A stretch of DNA of 64,000 nt from Butyrivibrio fibrisolvens (lineage in GTDB: Bacteria > Bacillota > Clostridia > Lachnospirales > Lachnospiraceae): NCBI RefSeq assembly GCF_023206215.1, contig NZ_CP065800.1:1364001-1428000 (forward strand), given 5' to 3'. Below are positions 63,762 to 64,000 of the stretch, piece after piece (within the stretch, counting starts at the first letter, position 1; every line of letters begins with the position of its first letter). A program made the position numbers and the translations under genes. A model generated the notes under the pieces. The model searched no databases, was not told the origin of the DNA, and saw nothing but the letters and a program-made list of their open reading frames with translations.

Positions 63762-64000
63762 ATGACCGAGACTTATCTTGATATGATGGAAACATCCCTC
63801 ATTAAGAAAATTGAAGTTATGAAGCAGATTGAAGCACAGAACATAAGGCAAAAAGAGGCTCTTGTCACAGAAGATGGATTCGATGAAGAGACTTTTGATG
63901 ATGCTGTCAGGATCAAAACTGGCCTTATTGACAGATTGACTGAATTAAATGAAGGCTTCGCCGGTCTCTATGACAAAGTCAAAGATGATATTAATGCTGA
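63762..64000 (+). CDS. Helical protein, possibly FlgN-like, cut by right edge
   Basis: The first 79 codons are seen. The ATG has AGAGGTG six bases upstream. The sequence (MTETYLDMMETSLIKKIEVM..., RIKTGLIDRLTELNEGF) is rich in Lys, Glu and Leu and predicts long helices, as in flagellar export chaperones FlgN/FliT of Lachnospiraceae. No firm motif is visible, and the rest lies outside the window. Confidence 0.45.
   Translation, partial: MTETYLDMMETSLIKKIEVMKQIEAQNIRQKEALVTEDGFDEETFDDAVRIKTGLIDRLTELNEGFAGLYDKVKDDINA

Overview
The window looks like chromosomal DNA of a low-GC Firmicute, most likely a rumen or gut Lachnospiraceae of the Butyrivibrio/Pseudobutyrivibrio type. This rests on AT-rich intergenic DNA, strong AGGAGG-type ribosome binding sites, frequent TTG starts and gene content (DUF6056 and YfhO membrane proteins, AAA-ATPase/PD-(D/E)XK proteins, LarC/B/E, a possible flagellar gene at the right edge). 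Species identity is inference.

Layout. 1-5.6 kb: two paralogous AAA-ATPase/nuclease-fold proteins flank a YfhO-type membrane protein. 5.7-8.7 kb: a zinc-ribbon membrane protein (minus), a remnant of a surface-repeat gene and a secreted four-repeat protein. 8.8-53.7 kb: a very large cell-surface glycan locus in alternating-strand operons. It has an initiating phosphoglycosyltransferase, an ATP-grasp enzyme and a GT4 transferase; a minus-strand operon (MBOAT acyltransferase, its SGNH partner, a GT39-like GT-C) behind a probable yybP-ykoY manganese riboswitch; several polytopic GT-C-like proteins; five GT2 polyprenyl-phosphate sugar synthases; a Wzx-like flippase; and an unusual cassette of ATP-grasp, aldolase-like, PLP-fold and NeuD-like proteins. 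Nucleotide-sugar genes cover four carriers: UDP (pseB/pseC, UDP-glucuronate epimerase), GDP (manC), CDP (rfbF/rfbH) and dTDP (fdtA/fdtB). Two lipoprotein SGNH hydrolases sit nearby, one lacking the nucleophilic serine.

53.7-58.9 kb: an island with a 14-bp minisatellite, a glyoxalase-family gene remnant and a 993-residue primase-helicase-phospholipase-D-like protein of the TOTE conflict type. It is flanked by two direct repeats whose core is about 96% identical over about 310 bp and looks like a promoter-driven structured RNA. 58.9-63.4 kb: a minus-strand operon of an iron-sulfur aldo/keto reductase with larE, larB and larC (nickel-pincer cofactor synthesis), without larA. From 63.76 kb a new plus-strand gene begins, possibly a FlgN-like flagellar chaperone.

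How it works together (inference). GT2 enzymes would load sugars on undecaprenyl phosphate and the GT-C proteins would add them to a cell-wall or capsular polymer outside the membrane, with acyl groups added by the MBOAT/SGNH pair and an OafA-type acyltransferase. Several genes carry lesions or switches: an in-frame TAG in the MBOAT gene, and three genes whose natural ATG start is separated from the reading frame by an A-tract that is one A short. That pattern suggests slippage-based variation, transcriptional slippage, or a systematic homopolymer undercall.
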